From positions 96,904 to 142,845 of the forward strand of contig JAUSED010000009.1 in assembly GCA_030650425.1 (NCBI GenBank): DNA of 45,942 nucleotides, in the 5' to 3' direction. The translations under genes were made by a program, and so were the position numbers. Below are positions 31,781 to 40,334 of the stretch, piece by piece. This stretch comes from Candidatus Omnitrophota bacterium (GTDB lineage Bacteria; Omnitrophota; Gorgyraeia; Gygaellales; Profunditerraquicolaceae). A model generated the notes under the pieces. That model was not told the DNA's origin, ran no database searches, and was given only the letters and a program-made list of their open reading frames with translations. Position 1 is the stretch's first letter. The number at the start of each line of letters is the position of its first letter.

Positions 31781-33149
31781 AAAGCTCTTCAAAAATTTCT
31801 TCGAGGTGGCTTTGGGTTTCTCTAAGGCCGACGCCGAAAAAGAGGCAGCGCGCTGCCTGCAATGCAAAAGCGCGCCTTGCGTAAAGGGCTGCCCAGTCGG
31901 AATAGAGATCCCCGCTTTTATCAAATTAATTAAAGAAGGGAAACAAAAAGAAGCCCTAGAAAAAATAAAAGAGAGAAATAACTTGCCGGCAATCTGCGGC
32001 CGGGTCTGTCCGCAGGAGGACCAGTGCGAAGCAGCCTGTGTTTTGAATAATAAAAAAATACCGATTAATATCGGCGCGTTGGAGCGTTACGCCGCGGAGG
32101 CAATATTAAAAATGGGGACAGTCCCCAAAAAACGGGGACAGTCCCCATTTTTGTCCCCGTTTTTACAGCACCGAGAGAAAATTGCTGTCGTGGGCAGCGG
32201 GCCTGCAGGCCTGACCTGCGCCGCCGACTTAGCTAAGTTGGGATTTAAGGTTACTTTATTCGAATCTCTGCATACTCCGGGAGGAGTTCTGGTTTACGGC
32301 ATCCCGGAATTCAGGCTGCCTAAAAAAATAGTCCAGAGCGAAGTAGAATACATAAAAGGGCTGGGCGTAGATATCAAGGTCGATACGCTTATCGGCAATA
32401 CTTTTACTATCGAGGAGCTATTCCAGGATGGCTTTAAAGCGGTATTCATAGCAGCAGGAGCAGGCCTGCCGCAATTTTTAGGGATAGAAGGAGAGAACCT
32501 GCCGGGAGTATATTCCGCGAATGAATTTTTAACCCGCGTAAATCTGATGAAAGCTTATAAATTTCCTGAATACGCTACTCCGCTAAATATAGGTACGCGA
32601 GTCGCGGTTATCGGAGGAGGAAATGTGGCCTTGGATTGCGCGAGAGTAGCGCTTAGGTTAGGAAGCAAGGTTTCCTTGATTTATCGCCGAAGTGAAAATG
32701 AAATGCCCGGACGGATTAAAGAAATTGAACACGCCAAAAAAGAAGGAGTAAAATTTAATACTTTAACCCAACCGATCAAGATAATTGCCAATAGAAAAGG
32801 CTTGGTTAGCGGCTTAGAATGTATTAGAATGAAACTGGGAAAACCAGACGCCTCCGGAAGAAAGAGGCCTCTGCCGATAAAAGATACTAACTTTATTTTG
32901 GAAGCAGATACGGTTATTGTAGCTGTAGGCCAGAATCCGAATCCACTGCTGCCTAAAATGACCAAGGGACTTAAAACCAATAATGACGGAACAATAAAAG
33001 TTGGCCATAATTTGATGACCTCTTTACAGGGTGTCTTTGCCGGCGGAGATATCATTAGCGGAGCGGATACGGTAATCTCGGCGATGGGAGCGGGTAAAAA
33101 AGCCGCGCTGGCAATAGAAAAATATATAAAGGATAAAAATGGAAAATAA
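31767..33149 (+). CDS. nfnB: NfnB/GltD-like NADPH-dependent oxidoreductase, with repeat-derived insert
   Basis: 460-residue flavoprotein related to the small subunit of glutamate synthase. The N-terminal domain binds two [4Fe-4S] clusters: CLQCKSAPCVKGCPVGIEIP, then CGRVCPQEDQCEAACVL. Two Rossmann folds follow: VVGSGPAGLTCAADLAKLGF (FAD) and VAVIGGGNVALDCARVALRL (NADPH). The C-terminus has GVFAGGDIISGADTVISAMG. With the SudB/NfnA-like protein at 28292 it should form an Nfn or sulfide-dehydrogenase complex. Around residues 115-131 the peptide PKKRGQSPFLSPF is encoded by a GGGGACAGTCCCC repeat (32107-32164), in a linker between the FeS and FAD domains. It overlaps panB by 11 bp. Confidence 0.9.
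   Translation: MGMNKKLFKNFFEVALGFSKADAEKEAARCLQCKSAPCVKGCPVGIEIPAFIKLIKEGKQKEALEKIKERNNLPAICGRVCPQEDQCEAACVLNNKKIPINIGALERYAAEAILKMGTVPKKRGQSPFLSPFLQHREKIAVVGSGPAGLTCAADLAKLGFKVTLFESLHTPGGVLVYGIPEFRLPKKIVQSEVEYIKGLGVDIKVDTLIGNTFTIEELFQDGFKAVFIAAGAGLPQFLGIEGENLPGVYSANEFLTRVNLMKAYKFPEYATPLNIGTRVAVIGGGNVALDCARVALRLGSKVSLIYRRSENEMPGRIKEIEHAKKEGVKFNTLTQPIKIIANRKGLVSGLECIRMKLGKPDASGRKRPLPIKDTNFILEADTVIVAVGQNPNPLLPKMTKGLKTNNDGTIKVGHNLMTSLQGVFAGGDIISGADTVISAMGAGKKAALAIEKYIKDKNGK
32107..32164. repeat. GGGGACAGTCCCC palindromic element inserted in nfnB
   Basis: Two copies of the palindrome GGGGACAGTCCCC (32114-32126 and 32134-32146) form a larger dyad flanked by A-runs and T-runs. A third partial unit (TTGTCCCCGTTTTT) follows. 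It resembles REP-like elements associated with REP-associated tyrosine transposases. The element keeps the coding frame open. Confidence 0.8.
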
Positions 33150-33966
33150 AATTACTGTTAGAGAAATTCTTTCCCTGAAAAATAAACGCAAGATAACCAT
33201 GCTTACTGCCTATGATTATCCTATAGCCAGCTTAGTGGATCGAGCAGGGATTGATATGATTTTAGTAGGTGATTCTTTGGCCAATGTAGTTCTGGGGTTA
33301 GATTCTACGACCAAAGTAGGAATGACTGAAATGCTTCATCATGCCAAAGCAGTGACCCGCGCGGTAAAACAGGCGCTGGTTATCGGCGATATGCCCTATG
33401 AATCATACCAGATTAATCCTGAGGAATCAGTCAAAAATGCCAGGAGGTTTATTGATGAGGCTAACTGCGAAGCAATAAAATTAGAATGGTTTGATCGCTG
33501 CCTTGAGGTAACTAAGGAAATTATCAAAGCCGGTATACCGGTAATGGGGCACATCGGCCTTACTCCGCAGACTGCGGATAAATTAGGCGGTTTCAAAGTC
33601 CAAGGCAAGGATGCCGAGGCTGCCCGTAGATTGATCGAAGAGGCGCAAGAGCTGGAAGCATTAGGCTGTTTTGCCATCGTGCTTGAGTGCGTTCCGGATA
33701 AGATAGCCGGGATCATTACTAAAAAATTGAAGATACCGACGATCGGAATCGGCGCGGGGATAAATTGCGATGGACAGGTTTTGGTGATCAATGACATGCT
33801 CGGGCTTTTTGAGCGCTATACCCCTAAATTTGTCAAAAAGTACCTAAATCTTTCTCCGCTCATCCTTAAAGCAATCGAAGATTTTAAAGAAGAGGTTATT
33901 CAACAGAAGTTTCCTGCTCCGGAACATTCTTTCAGCATTAAAGAAGAAGAATTGAAGAAGCTATGA
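33139..33966 (+). CDS. panB: 3-methyl-2-oxobutanoate hydroxymethyltransferase
   Basis: Ketopantoate hydroxymethyltransferase, first committed step of pantothenate synthesis. 275 residues, the normal size. Motifs: TMLTAYDYPIASLVDRAGID, LVGDSLANVVLG (Mg2+/substrate Asp), GDMPYESYQ, VMGHIGLTPQ and IPTIGIGAGINCDGQVLVIN. The panE-like gene at 27366 would perform the next step, so both are in one neighbourhood. Start 33139 is inside the 3' end of nfnB (11-bp overlap). The stop overlaps the next start by 4 bp (ATGA). Confidence 0.97.
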   Translation: MENKITVREILSLKNKRKITMLTAYDYPIASLVDRAGIDMILVGDSLANVVLGLDSTTKVGMTEMLHHAKAVTRAVKQALVIGDMPYESYQINPEESVKNARRFIDEANCEAIKLEWFDRCLEVTKEIIKAGIPVMGHIGLTPQTADKLGGFKVQGKDAEAARRLIEEAQELEALGCFAIVLECVPDKIAGIITKKLKIPTIGIGAGINCDGQVLVINDMLGLFERYTPKFVKKYLNLSPLILKAIEDFKEEVIQQKFPAPEHSFSIKEEELKKL

Positions 33967-34676
33967 GAAACAAACTAAAAAAATGGTTTTTGATTTTTAT
34001 CGTCCTTATCGCGATGACTGCTTTTGCAGTTAAATTTGGCCTTCCGCAACTCCTGCGCAGCTACATCAGTATCGGTATCGGTGATTGCGTAAAGATTCCC
34101 ATTCTTTGTATGGAGCCTCAAGAAACGCAAATGGCAATGGCGGTAGATAAAAATTGCATTCTAGAATTCATCCCTCATGAATTTCCAAAAACAAAGATTT
34201 GCGTGCCAAAAGGTTTCAAGGTAGTACAGGAACTAGTCGCCAAGCCTTATTACAAAAAAAAGAAATTACGCAACGGGGAACCGGTAATTTACCTCCTGCA
34301 CCAGCCCCCGGATTTCTTTGCCAAGCTCTTTCCTCAAGTAAAAAAAATGGGGATTAATACCAACTATGAATTTATGCGCTCTTTAATGCATGCCCGCGAA
34401 TCGAATATCGGCAGCGTGAATGACGCGTTTTTTGTAATTTTAAAAAGTATCTTTACCCCGGATTTAGGGGACCAGAGAATGGTAAAAATGATCCAATTCA
34501 GATTCGAAGAACGGGGTTATTTCGTAAATTATAATTTATCCGGGCCGGTTAATTTTTTTGATTGCAGCGTAATCAGCAAAGAAGGGGATTTCTTTAAAAT
34601 TTATATCAAAGATACGCGTAAAGAATTAGATTTAGATAAAGTTTTCTCGATTATATCCACGATCAGCGCGGCTTAA
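33963..34676 (+). CDS. Unknown anchored or secreted protein
   Basis: 237 residues, family not recognised. An N-terminal basic stretch MRNKLKKW precedes a hydrophobic helix (FLIFIVLIAMTAFAVKFGL, about 9-28), which could be a signal anchor. The rest is soluble, with Cys in GDCVKIPILC (about residues 40-48), CILEF, TKICVPKGF and FDCSV. These could form disulfides outside the cytoplasm. No catalytic motif is seen. It starts within the panB stop (4-bp overlap), so it is cotranscribed, and it ends 48 nt before glyS. Confidence 0.8.
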   Translation: MRNKLKKWFLIFIVLIAMTAFAVKFGLPQLLRSYISIGIGDCVKIPILCMEPQETQMAMAVDKNCILEFIPHEFPKTKICVPKGFKVVQELVAKPYYKKKKLRNGEPVIYLLHQPPDFFAKLFPQVKKMGINTNYEFMRSLMHARESNIGSVNDAFFVILKSIFTPDLGDQRMVKMIQFRFEERGYFVNYNLSGPVNFFDCSVISKEGDFFKIYIKDTRKELDLDKVFSIISTISAA

Positions 34677-34685
34677 GTAAAGTGC

Positions 34686-34714
34686 TTGATTTTTCTTCCG
34701 GACTGTGCTAAAAA
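34686..34714 (+). promoter_or_regulatory. Possible promoter of glyS, near-leaderless
   Basis: TTGATT (34686-34691), 17-bp spacer, TAAAAA (34709-34714) preceded by TGTGC. The expected start, about 34721, is 4 nt before the ATG at 34725. No Shine-Dalgarno sequence is visible. Confidence 0.4.
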
Positions 34715-34724
34715 TAAAAGACTT

Positions 34725-36032
34725 ATGAACGAAAACTTAATGGATAAAGTAGTTTCCCTTTGTAAACGCAGGGGTTTTATCTTCCAATCTTCGGATATCT
34801 ACGGAGGTTTAAGTAATACCTGGGATTACGGCCCGTTCGGCGTTGAGCTTAAGAATAACCTTAAACGCGCCTGGTGGAAGGCCAATGTCTACGAGCGAAA
34901 CGATATTCTCGGAATGGACGCGGCTATCCTTATGCATCCTAAAGTCTGGGAGGCTAGCGGCCATGTGCAAAACTTCTTCGATTTAAAAAGCGACTGTAAA
35001 TCCTGTAAAAAACGTTTTAAGAGCGCCGACCTCAAAGATAAAAATAAATGCCCTGAGTGCGGCGGACAGCTTACCGAAGCCCGGCCGTTTAATCTAATGT
35101 ATAAAACTCTGCAGGGACCAATAGAAGAGAGCGGAAGCGAAATTTATTTGCGGCCCGAAACTGCTCAGGGGATGTTTGTAAATTTTGTGAATATCCTCGA
35201 CTCCCGCCACCCTAAGCTTCCTTTTGGCTTGGCGCAAATCGGCAAGGCCTTCCGTAATGAAATAACCCCGGGGAATTTTACTTTTCGCACCCGCGAATTC
35301 GAACAGATGGAGATTGAATATTTTGTCAGGCCCGCTGAAGCGGATAAGGCGCTGGAAGAATGGATCCAGTACCGTTTTGACTGGTATCTAAATCTTGGCC
35401 TAAAAAAAGATAACTTAAGGAAACGGCCGCACGGAAAAGATGAACTGGCGCATTATGCCCGCGCCTGCACGGATATAGAATATAATTTTCCTTTTGGCTG
35501 GAGCGAACTGGAAGGTATCGCCAACCGCGCGGACTTTGATTTAAAACAACACGCTCAATTTAGCGGGAGGGACTTGCAATATTTTGACGATGCGGCAAAA
35601 GAAAAATTCTACCCTTACATCATCGAACCTTCAGGTGGAGTTGACCGGGCAGTACTGGCATTTTTGGTAGATAGTTACCACGAGGAAAAAGTCAAAGAAG
35701 ATTTACGCGTGGTCCTAAAAATCCACAAAGACCTTGCCCCGACCAAAGTGGCAGTGCTGCCGCTTTTAAGGAACCGGCCGGAAATTGTGGAACTAGCCAA
35801 AAAAATCGCTCAGGATTTAAAGAAATCAATGGTTACGGCCTATGACGATACCGGCGCGATCGGTAAGCTTTATCGCAGGCAGGATGAGGTAGGGACGCTT
35901 TTTTGCGTTACGGTTGATGTGCAATCATTGGAGGATAAACAAGTGACTGTGCGCGACCGCGACACGATGCTACAAGAGAGGATTCCGGTAGAAAAATTAA
36001 AAGAATATTTGTCCAACAAATTGAACAGTTAG
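34725..36032 (+). CDS. glyS: Glycyl-tRNA synthetase, single-chain (alpha2) type
   Basis: Class II synthetase charging tRNA-Gly, dimeric eukaryote/archaea-like form rather than the alpha2beta2 GlyQ/GlyS enzyme. 435 residues from the ATG at 34725. Motifs: RRGFIFQSSDIYGGLSNTWD, DYGPFGVELKNNLKRAWW, a zinc-like pair CKSCKK...CPECGG (about 93-120), RPETAQGMFVNFVN, FRNEITPGNFTFRTREFEQM and EPSGGVDRAVLAFLVDSY. The C-terminal anticodon-binding domain begins KVAVLPLLRN. In-frame codons at 34686 and 34740 are possible but less favoured. The gene seems to be a separate, near-leaderless unit. Confidence 0.95.
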   Translation: MNENLMDKVVSLCKRRGFIFQSSDIYGGLSNTWDYGPFGVELKNNLKRAWWKANVYERNDILGMDAAILMHPKVWEASGHVQNFFDLKSDCKSCKKRFKSADLKDKNKCPECGGQLTEARPFNLMYKTLQGPIEESGSEIYLRPETAQGMFVNFVNILDSRHPKLPFGLAQIGKAFRNEITPGNFTFRTREFEQMEIEYFVRPAEADKALEEWIQYRFDWYLNLGLKKDNLRKRPHGKDELAHYARACTDIEYNFPFGWSELEGIANRADFDLKQHAQFSGRDLQYFDDAAKEKFYPYIIEPSGGVDRAVLAFLVDSYHEEKVKEDLRVVLKIHKDLAPTKVAVLPLLRNRPEIVELAKKIAQDLKKSMVTAYDDTGAIGKLYRRQDEVGTLFCVTVDVQSLEDKQVTVRDRDTMLQERIPVEKLKEYLSNKLNS

Positions 36033-36074
36033 ATCCCGCTCAAGAAGTTTAATGACATTTGGCGGGATTAATTC

Positions 36075-36117
36075 GCGCAAATAACTTATGTTCGCTATCG
36101 CTCCATAAGTTACGCGC
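36075..36117 (+). promoter_or_regulatory. Inverted repeat in the ppdK leader
   Basis: GCGC..ATAACTTATG (36075-36090) and CATAAGTTACGCGC (36104-36117) pair over about 12 bases with a small bulge and a 13-nt loop. A second dyad, ATCCCGC / GCGGGAT, spans about 36033-36068, just after the glyS stop. They could be a terminator without a T-tract, or leader hairpins. No promoter consensus is clear here. Confidence 0.35.
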
Positions 36118-36144
36118 TCATTAAAAGGGAGGGTTTTAAAAGCA

Positions 36145-38889
36145 ATGAGTAACAAAAAATATGTTTACAGCTTCGGCGGCGGCAAAGCGGATGGAAATGA
36201 AAGTATGAAAAATCTTTTGGGCGGCAAAGGCGCGAATTTGGCGGAGATGGCCGGCCATAAAGATCTGAAACTTCCTGTTCCTCCGGGATTCACTCTTACT
36301 ACAGAAGTATGCGTGTATTATTACGCTAACAAACGGTCTTATCCTAAAGAATTAAAAGATCAGGTAAATAAGGCGCTTGCTAACGTAGAGAAGCTTATGA
36401 ATAGGAAGTTTGGCGACACAACTAATCCGCTATTGGTCTCTGTTAGGAGCGGCGCCCGTAAATCCATGCCCGGAATGATGGAGACGGTTTTAAACGTCGG
36501 CCTGACTGAAAAGACTATTCCCGGATTGATCAAACAATCTGAGGGAAATGATCGCTTTGTTTACGATGCCTACCGCAGGCTGATTATGATGTATTCCGAT
36601 GTAGTGATGGAGAAAGCCGCCGGTATCGAGCCAAAAGAGGATATGGGTATCCGTAAGCAGCTTGAGCGGATTATGGATGAAGTAAAAAAGAAAAGAGGCT
36701 CTAAGGCTGATACGGATTTAAATGTTCAAGATTTAAAAGAAATTTGCGCGCAGTTTAAACTAAGAATCAAAGAAGTTTTAGGAAAAGAATTCCCGGATGA
36801 GCCAACGCAGCAACTTTGGGGAGGGATAGGCGCGGTGTTTGCTTCCTGGAACGGAAAACGCGCGATCAGCTACCGCCGTATTGAAGGAATCCCCGATGAA
36901 TGGGGAACGGCAGTGAATGTGCAGACGATGGTCTTTGGAAATATGGGTACTGATTCGGCTACCGGCGTGGCTTTTACACGCAATCCCGGAAACGGCGACC
37001 CGCATTTTTACGGCGAGTTTCTGATCAACGCCCAAGGCGAAGACGTAGTCGCGGGTATCCGTACTCCAGCGCCGATAAACAAGTTTTCCCAATCAGCGCA
37101 TAACAAAGATCTGGTAACCCTTGAGAAAGCTATGCCTGAAATTTACCAAGAACTCTTTGAAATTCAGGAACGCCTGGAAAGGCATTACCGCGATATGCAG
37201 GATATTGAGTTTACCATTGAAAAAGGCAGGCTCTTTATGCTGCAATGCCGCGTGGGAAAACGCAATGGCCCGGCGGCAGTACGTATGGCTATGGATATGA
37301 TCAAAGAAAAGTTAATTAAAAAAGAGGAGGCGGTAATGCGCGTTACGCCTGCTCAATTGGATGAATTACTGCATCCGATTATTGACCCTAAAGTAGAGAT
37401 AGCCAGTAAACCCTGGGTTAAAGGTTTACCTGCAGGTCCCGGCGGCGCAGGCGGACAGATTGTTTTTAACGCTAAGGACGCGGTGGAATGGAGACAGCAG
37501 GGCAAAAAAGTAATACTCCTGCGCGAAGAGACAAACCCCGAGGACGTTGAAGGTATGCGCGCGGCAGAGGCAATTCTTACTGCCCGCGGCGGAATGACGA
37601 GTCACGCGGCCTTAGTTGCCCGCGGCTGGGGTAAATGCTGTATCGTCGGCGCAAGCGACCTGCATGTGGATTTAGGGAATAAGACCATCAATGCCGGCGG
37701 CAAAACCTTAAAAGAAGGTGACTGGATTACCTTAAACGGAACCAAAGGCGCGGTCTATGAAGGTAAACTTCCAATGATGGATGCCTCCGAAGAAAATACC
37801 ATGCTCATGGATTTCTTAAAAATCTGCGGCAGCATTAAAAAACTGGGTATCCGCACTAACGCTGAAACTCCGGAAGATGCCGCTAAGGCGCGCCAGTTCG
37901 GAGCCGAGGGGATAGGGTTATTTAGGACAGAACATATGTTCTACGGCAAGGGTTCTGATGAGCCGTTATTTATCCTGCGTAAGATGATTATTTCTAAGAC
38001 GCTGGATGAAAGAAAAAAGGCGACAGAAGAATTATTCCCTTATGTTAAAAAAGATATTAAAGGGACGCTGGCGGCAATGGACGGCTACCCCGTAGTCATC
38101 CGCTTACTCGACCCGCCTCTGCATGAATTTGTTCCTCGCGAGCAGGTAAAATTAGAAGAGCTTGCCCGGGAATTAAACATCGATATGGAAGAACTCTCCC
38201 GGCGCGCGAACAACCTGCATGAATCTAACCCAATGATGGGCCATCGCGGCGTGCGTTTAGGGGTGACTTATCCTGAAGTAAGCGCAATGCAGATCCGCGC
38301 CATCCTTGAGGCAGCGGCTGAATTAATTAAGGAAGGTAAAAAGCCTTACCCGGAAATCATGATCCCGGTGGTCTGCGATGTAAAGGAGCTTAATGACCAA
38401 CTAGCGATCGCCAAAACGGTTTACGCGGAGACATTGAAAAAATACAATCTTAAAGCAATCAAACATATGTTTGGAACAATGATTGAAATCCCGCGCGCGG
38501 CATTGGTAGCGGATAAACTGGCTACAGTGGCGCAGTTCTTCTCATTTGGAACCAATGATTTAACCCAGATGGGCTTTGGATTTTCGCGTGATGATATCGG
38601 TGGATTCTTACCGGATTATATTAAGAAGGGTATCTTACCAGAAGATCCCTTCCAAAGTATTGATCAGGAAGGAATCGGCCAATTAATTCAAATCGCTATT
38701 GAAAGAGGGAGAAAAACGCGTAAGGACCTTGAAGTAGGCATTTGCGGTGAACACGGCGGTGAGCCGAAATCAGTGGAATTCTGTCACCGCGTAGGTATGA
38801 ACTATGTGAGCTGTTCGCCATTTCGCGTTCCGATCGCGAAATTAGCCGCGGCCCAGGCAGTTTTAAGGGACAAAAAGAAGAAAAAATAA
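36145..38889 (+). CDS. ppdK: Pyruvate, phosphate dikinase
   Basis: Interconverts pyruvate, ATP and phosphate with PEP, AMP and PPi, in glycolysis or gluconeogenesis. 914 residues, slightly long compared with about 880. The N-terminal ATP-grasp domain starts YVYSFGGGKADGNESMKNLL and has VSVRSGARKSMPGMMETVLN. The swivelling phosphohistidine domain has GGMTSHAALVARGWGKCCIV (His about residue 487). The C-terminal TIM barrel has GIGLFRTEHMFYG, GHRGVRLGVTYPEV, FFSFGTNDLTQMGFGFSRDD and GICGEHGGEP with the catalytic Cys region. A good GGGAGGG ribosome site precedes the ATG. The next gene (sigma factor) starts 2 nt after the stop. Confidence 0.98.
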   Translation: MSNKKYVYSFGGGKADGNESMKNLLGGKGANLAEMAGHKDLKLPVPPGFTLTTEVCVYYYANKRSYPKELKDQVNKALANVEKLMNRKFGDTTNPLLVSVRSGARKSMPGMMETVLNVGLTEKTIPGLIKQSEGNDRFVYDAYRRLIMMYSDVVMEKAAGIEPKEDMGIRKQLERIMDEVKKKRGSKADTDLNVQDLKEICAQFKLRIKEVLGKEFPDEPTQQLWGGIGAVFASWNGKRAISYRRIEGIPDEWGTAVNVQTMVFGNMGTDSATGVAFTRNPGNGDPHFYGEFLINAQGEDVVAGIRTPAPINKFSQSAHNKDLVTLEKAMPEIYQELFEIQERLERHYRDMQDIEFTIEKGRLFMLQCRVGKRNGPAAVRMAMDMIKEKLIKKEEAVMRVTPAQLDELLHPIIDPKVEIASKPWVKGLPAGPGGAGGQIVFNAKDAVEWRQQGKKVILLREETNPEDVEGMRAAEAILTARGGMTSHAALVARGWGKCCIVGASDLHVDLGNKTINAGGKTLKEGDWITLNGTKGAVYEGKLPMMDASEENTMLMDFLKICGSIKKLGIRTNAETPEDAAKARQFGAEGIGLFRTEHMFYGKGSDEPLFILRKMIISKTLDERKKATEELFPYVKKDIKGTLAAMDGYPVVIRLLDPPLHEFVPREQVKLEELARELNIDMEELSRRANNLHESNPMMGHRGVRLGVTYPEVSAMQIRAILEAAAELIKEGKKPYPEIMIPVVCDVKELNDQLAIAKTVYAETLKKYNLKAIKHMFGTMIEIPRAALVADKLATVAQFFSFGTNDLTQMGFGFSRDDIGGFLPDYIKKGILPEDPFQSIDQEGIGQLIQIAIERGRKTRKDLEVGICGEHGGEPKSVEFCHRVGMNYVSCSPFRVPIAKLAAAQAVLRDKKKKK

Positions 38890-38891
38890 CT

Positions 38892-39707
38892 ATGGAAGCC
38901 TTAAAAACTTATCTTAAAGAAATCCGTAACATACCTTTACTAACCGCGGAACAAGAAATCTCCTTAAACCGAAAAGTCAAGAGAGGCGATGAGCAGGCGC
39001 GTAAGCAAATGATCCAGTCTAATCTGCGCCTGGTGATTAACATCGCCAAAAGATATATGCGCCTAGGCACGCCTTTTTTAGATTTGATTGAAGAAGGAAA
39101 CTTAGGGCTGATGAAGGCCGTAGAAAAGTTTGATTCTAAAAAAGGATTCCGCTTTTCAACCTACGCCGCCTGGTGGATTAAACAGTCAATTACCCGCTCG
39201 ATTTCCGAACAAGGAAAAATGATTCGGGTTCCGGTATATATGAATGATATCATCGCCAAATGGCGTAAGACTAAAGAACGTATGAGCCAAAAAGCAAAAC
39301 GCATCCCTACCGACGAAGAGATTGCTAAGAAGCTAAAGATCCCCAAAGAAAAAATCGGGCAGATAAACTTTTGGATGTCTACCTCAACTTCATCACTGGA
39401 AGCGCCTATCGGCGAAGACAGCGAAGGGAAGGTTTCGGACCTCATCGAAGATACGACCTCTTTACAGCCTGACAGCCAGATAGAACATATGTTAGACAAA
39501 GAAAGAGTAGAGAACCTGCTGGAGATTATGAATGATAGAGAAAGGCAGGTCTTGGATATGCGTTTTGGGCTGGAGAATAAAAAGACGCACACCTTGGCCC
39601 AAGCAGCTAAAAAATTAGGGGTTTCCAGAGAAAGGATCCGCCAGATCGAAGAAATGGCCCTCTCGAAAATCAGAAAATTCGTGGAAGGGACAAAGGAAGA
39701 GCTATGA
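38892..39707 (+). CDS. RNA polymerase sigma factor, RpoD/SigA family
   Basis: 271 residues. Region 1.2 ([20 protein letters not shown]), region 2 with [38 protein letters not shown] and the -10 recognition helix [19 protein letters not shown]. Region 3 ([20 protein letters not shown]) and region 4 with the -35 [23 protein letters not shown] follow. Region 1.1 and the long nonconserved insert of a housekeeping RpoD are absent, so it is a compact primary-like or group 2 sigma. It should read -35/-10 promoters like those in the window. It sits between ppdK (2 nt) and apt (4-bp overlap), so it is part of that operon. Confidence 0.95.
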   Translation: MEALKTYLKEIRNIPLLTAEQEISLNRKVKRGDEQARKQMIQSNLRLVINIAKRYMRLGTPFLDLIEEGNLGLMKAVEKFDSKKGFRFSTYAAWWIKQSITRSISEQGKMIRVPVYMNDIIAKWRKTKERMSQKAKRIPTDEEIAKKLKIPKEKIGQINFWMSTSTSSLEAPIGEDSEGKVSDLIEDTTSLQPDSQIEHMLDKERVENLLEIMNDRERQVLDMRFGLENKKTHTLAQAAKKLGVSRERIRQIEEMALSKIRKFVEGTKEEL

Positions 39708-40243
39708 CCCAAAAGAATGACCCTCTATTAGAAAAATCAATCCGGAATATCCCTGATTTTCCCAAAGCGGGAATTATCTTCCGCGATATCACCTCTTTAA
39801 TCCAAGATAAAACTGCCTTTAAAAAAGCCGTAGATCTATTAGTAGATAAATATAAAGGCGAAAAGATCGATAAGGTAGTGGGAGTTGAGGCGCGAGGTTT
39901 TATCTTTGGCGCGGCATTAGCCTATAAGATCGGGGCGGGCTTTGTGCCTGTGCGCAAAAAAGGAAAGCTTCCCTGTAAAACTATCCGCGCTACCTATGAA
40001 TTAGAATATGGCACAGATACCTTAGAAATCCACGAGGACGCGATAAAGACGGGCGAAAAGATCCTGATCATTGACGACCTCTTGGCTACGGGAGGCACGG
40101 TAAAAGCCGTAACTGACCTCGTAAGCCAGCTTAAGGGCAAAATTCAGGGCATTGGTTTTGTGATCGAATTGGTGGACCTTAAAGGCAGGGATAAATTAAA
40201 GGATTATCCTGTTTTCTCTCTAATAACGTTCAGCGGACATTAA
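39704..40243 (+). CDS. apt: Adenine phosphoribosyltransferase
   Basis: Purine salvage: adenine plus PRPP gives AMP. 179 residues, normal length. The N-terminal signature [20 protein letters not shown] is followed by [20 protein letters not shown] and [11 protein letters not shown]. The PRPP-binding loop is [20 protein letters not shown] (about 122-141). The start overlaps the sigma factor stop (ATGA). A tRNA gene begins 9 nt after its stop, so tRNA may be cotranscribed. Confidence 0.97.
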   Translation: MTQKNDPLLEKSIRNIPDFPKAGIIFRDITSLIQDKTAFKKAVDLLVDKYKGEKIDKVVGVEARGFIFGAALAYKIGAGFVPVRKKGKLPCKTIRATYELEYGTDTLEIHEDAIKTGEKILIIDDLLATGGTVKAVTDLVSQLKGKIQGIGFVIELVDLKGRDKLKDYPVFSLITFSGH

Positions 40244-40252
40244 TAAGAAATC

Positions 40253-40326
40253 GCCCCTGTAGCTCATAAGGATAGAGCAACAGTTTCCTAAACTGTGTGT
40301 GGCAGGTTCGATTCCTGCCAGGGGCA
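40253..40326 (+). tRNA. tRNA-Arg (anticodon CCU)
   Basis: 74-nt cloverleaf. The acceptor stem GCCCCTG (40253-40259) pairs with CAGGGGC (40319-40325), followed by discriminator A. The D arm is GCTC..GAGC. The anticodon stem ACAGT/ACTGT carries the loop TTCCTAA, giving anticodon CCT (decodes AGG). The T arm is GCAGG-TTCGATT-CCTGC. The CCA end is not encoded. Confidence 0.95.
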
Positions 40327-40334
40327 CTTGAATT

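Noticed and set aside
39161-39712. Long open frame on the minus strand opposite the sigma factor
   Set aside because: It lies entirely antisense to a clear RpoD-family gene, has no ribosome site and its translation has no recognisable domain; a codon-bias shadow.
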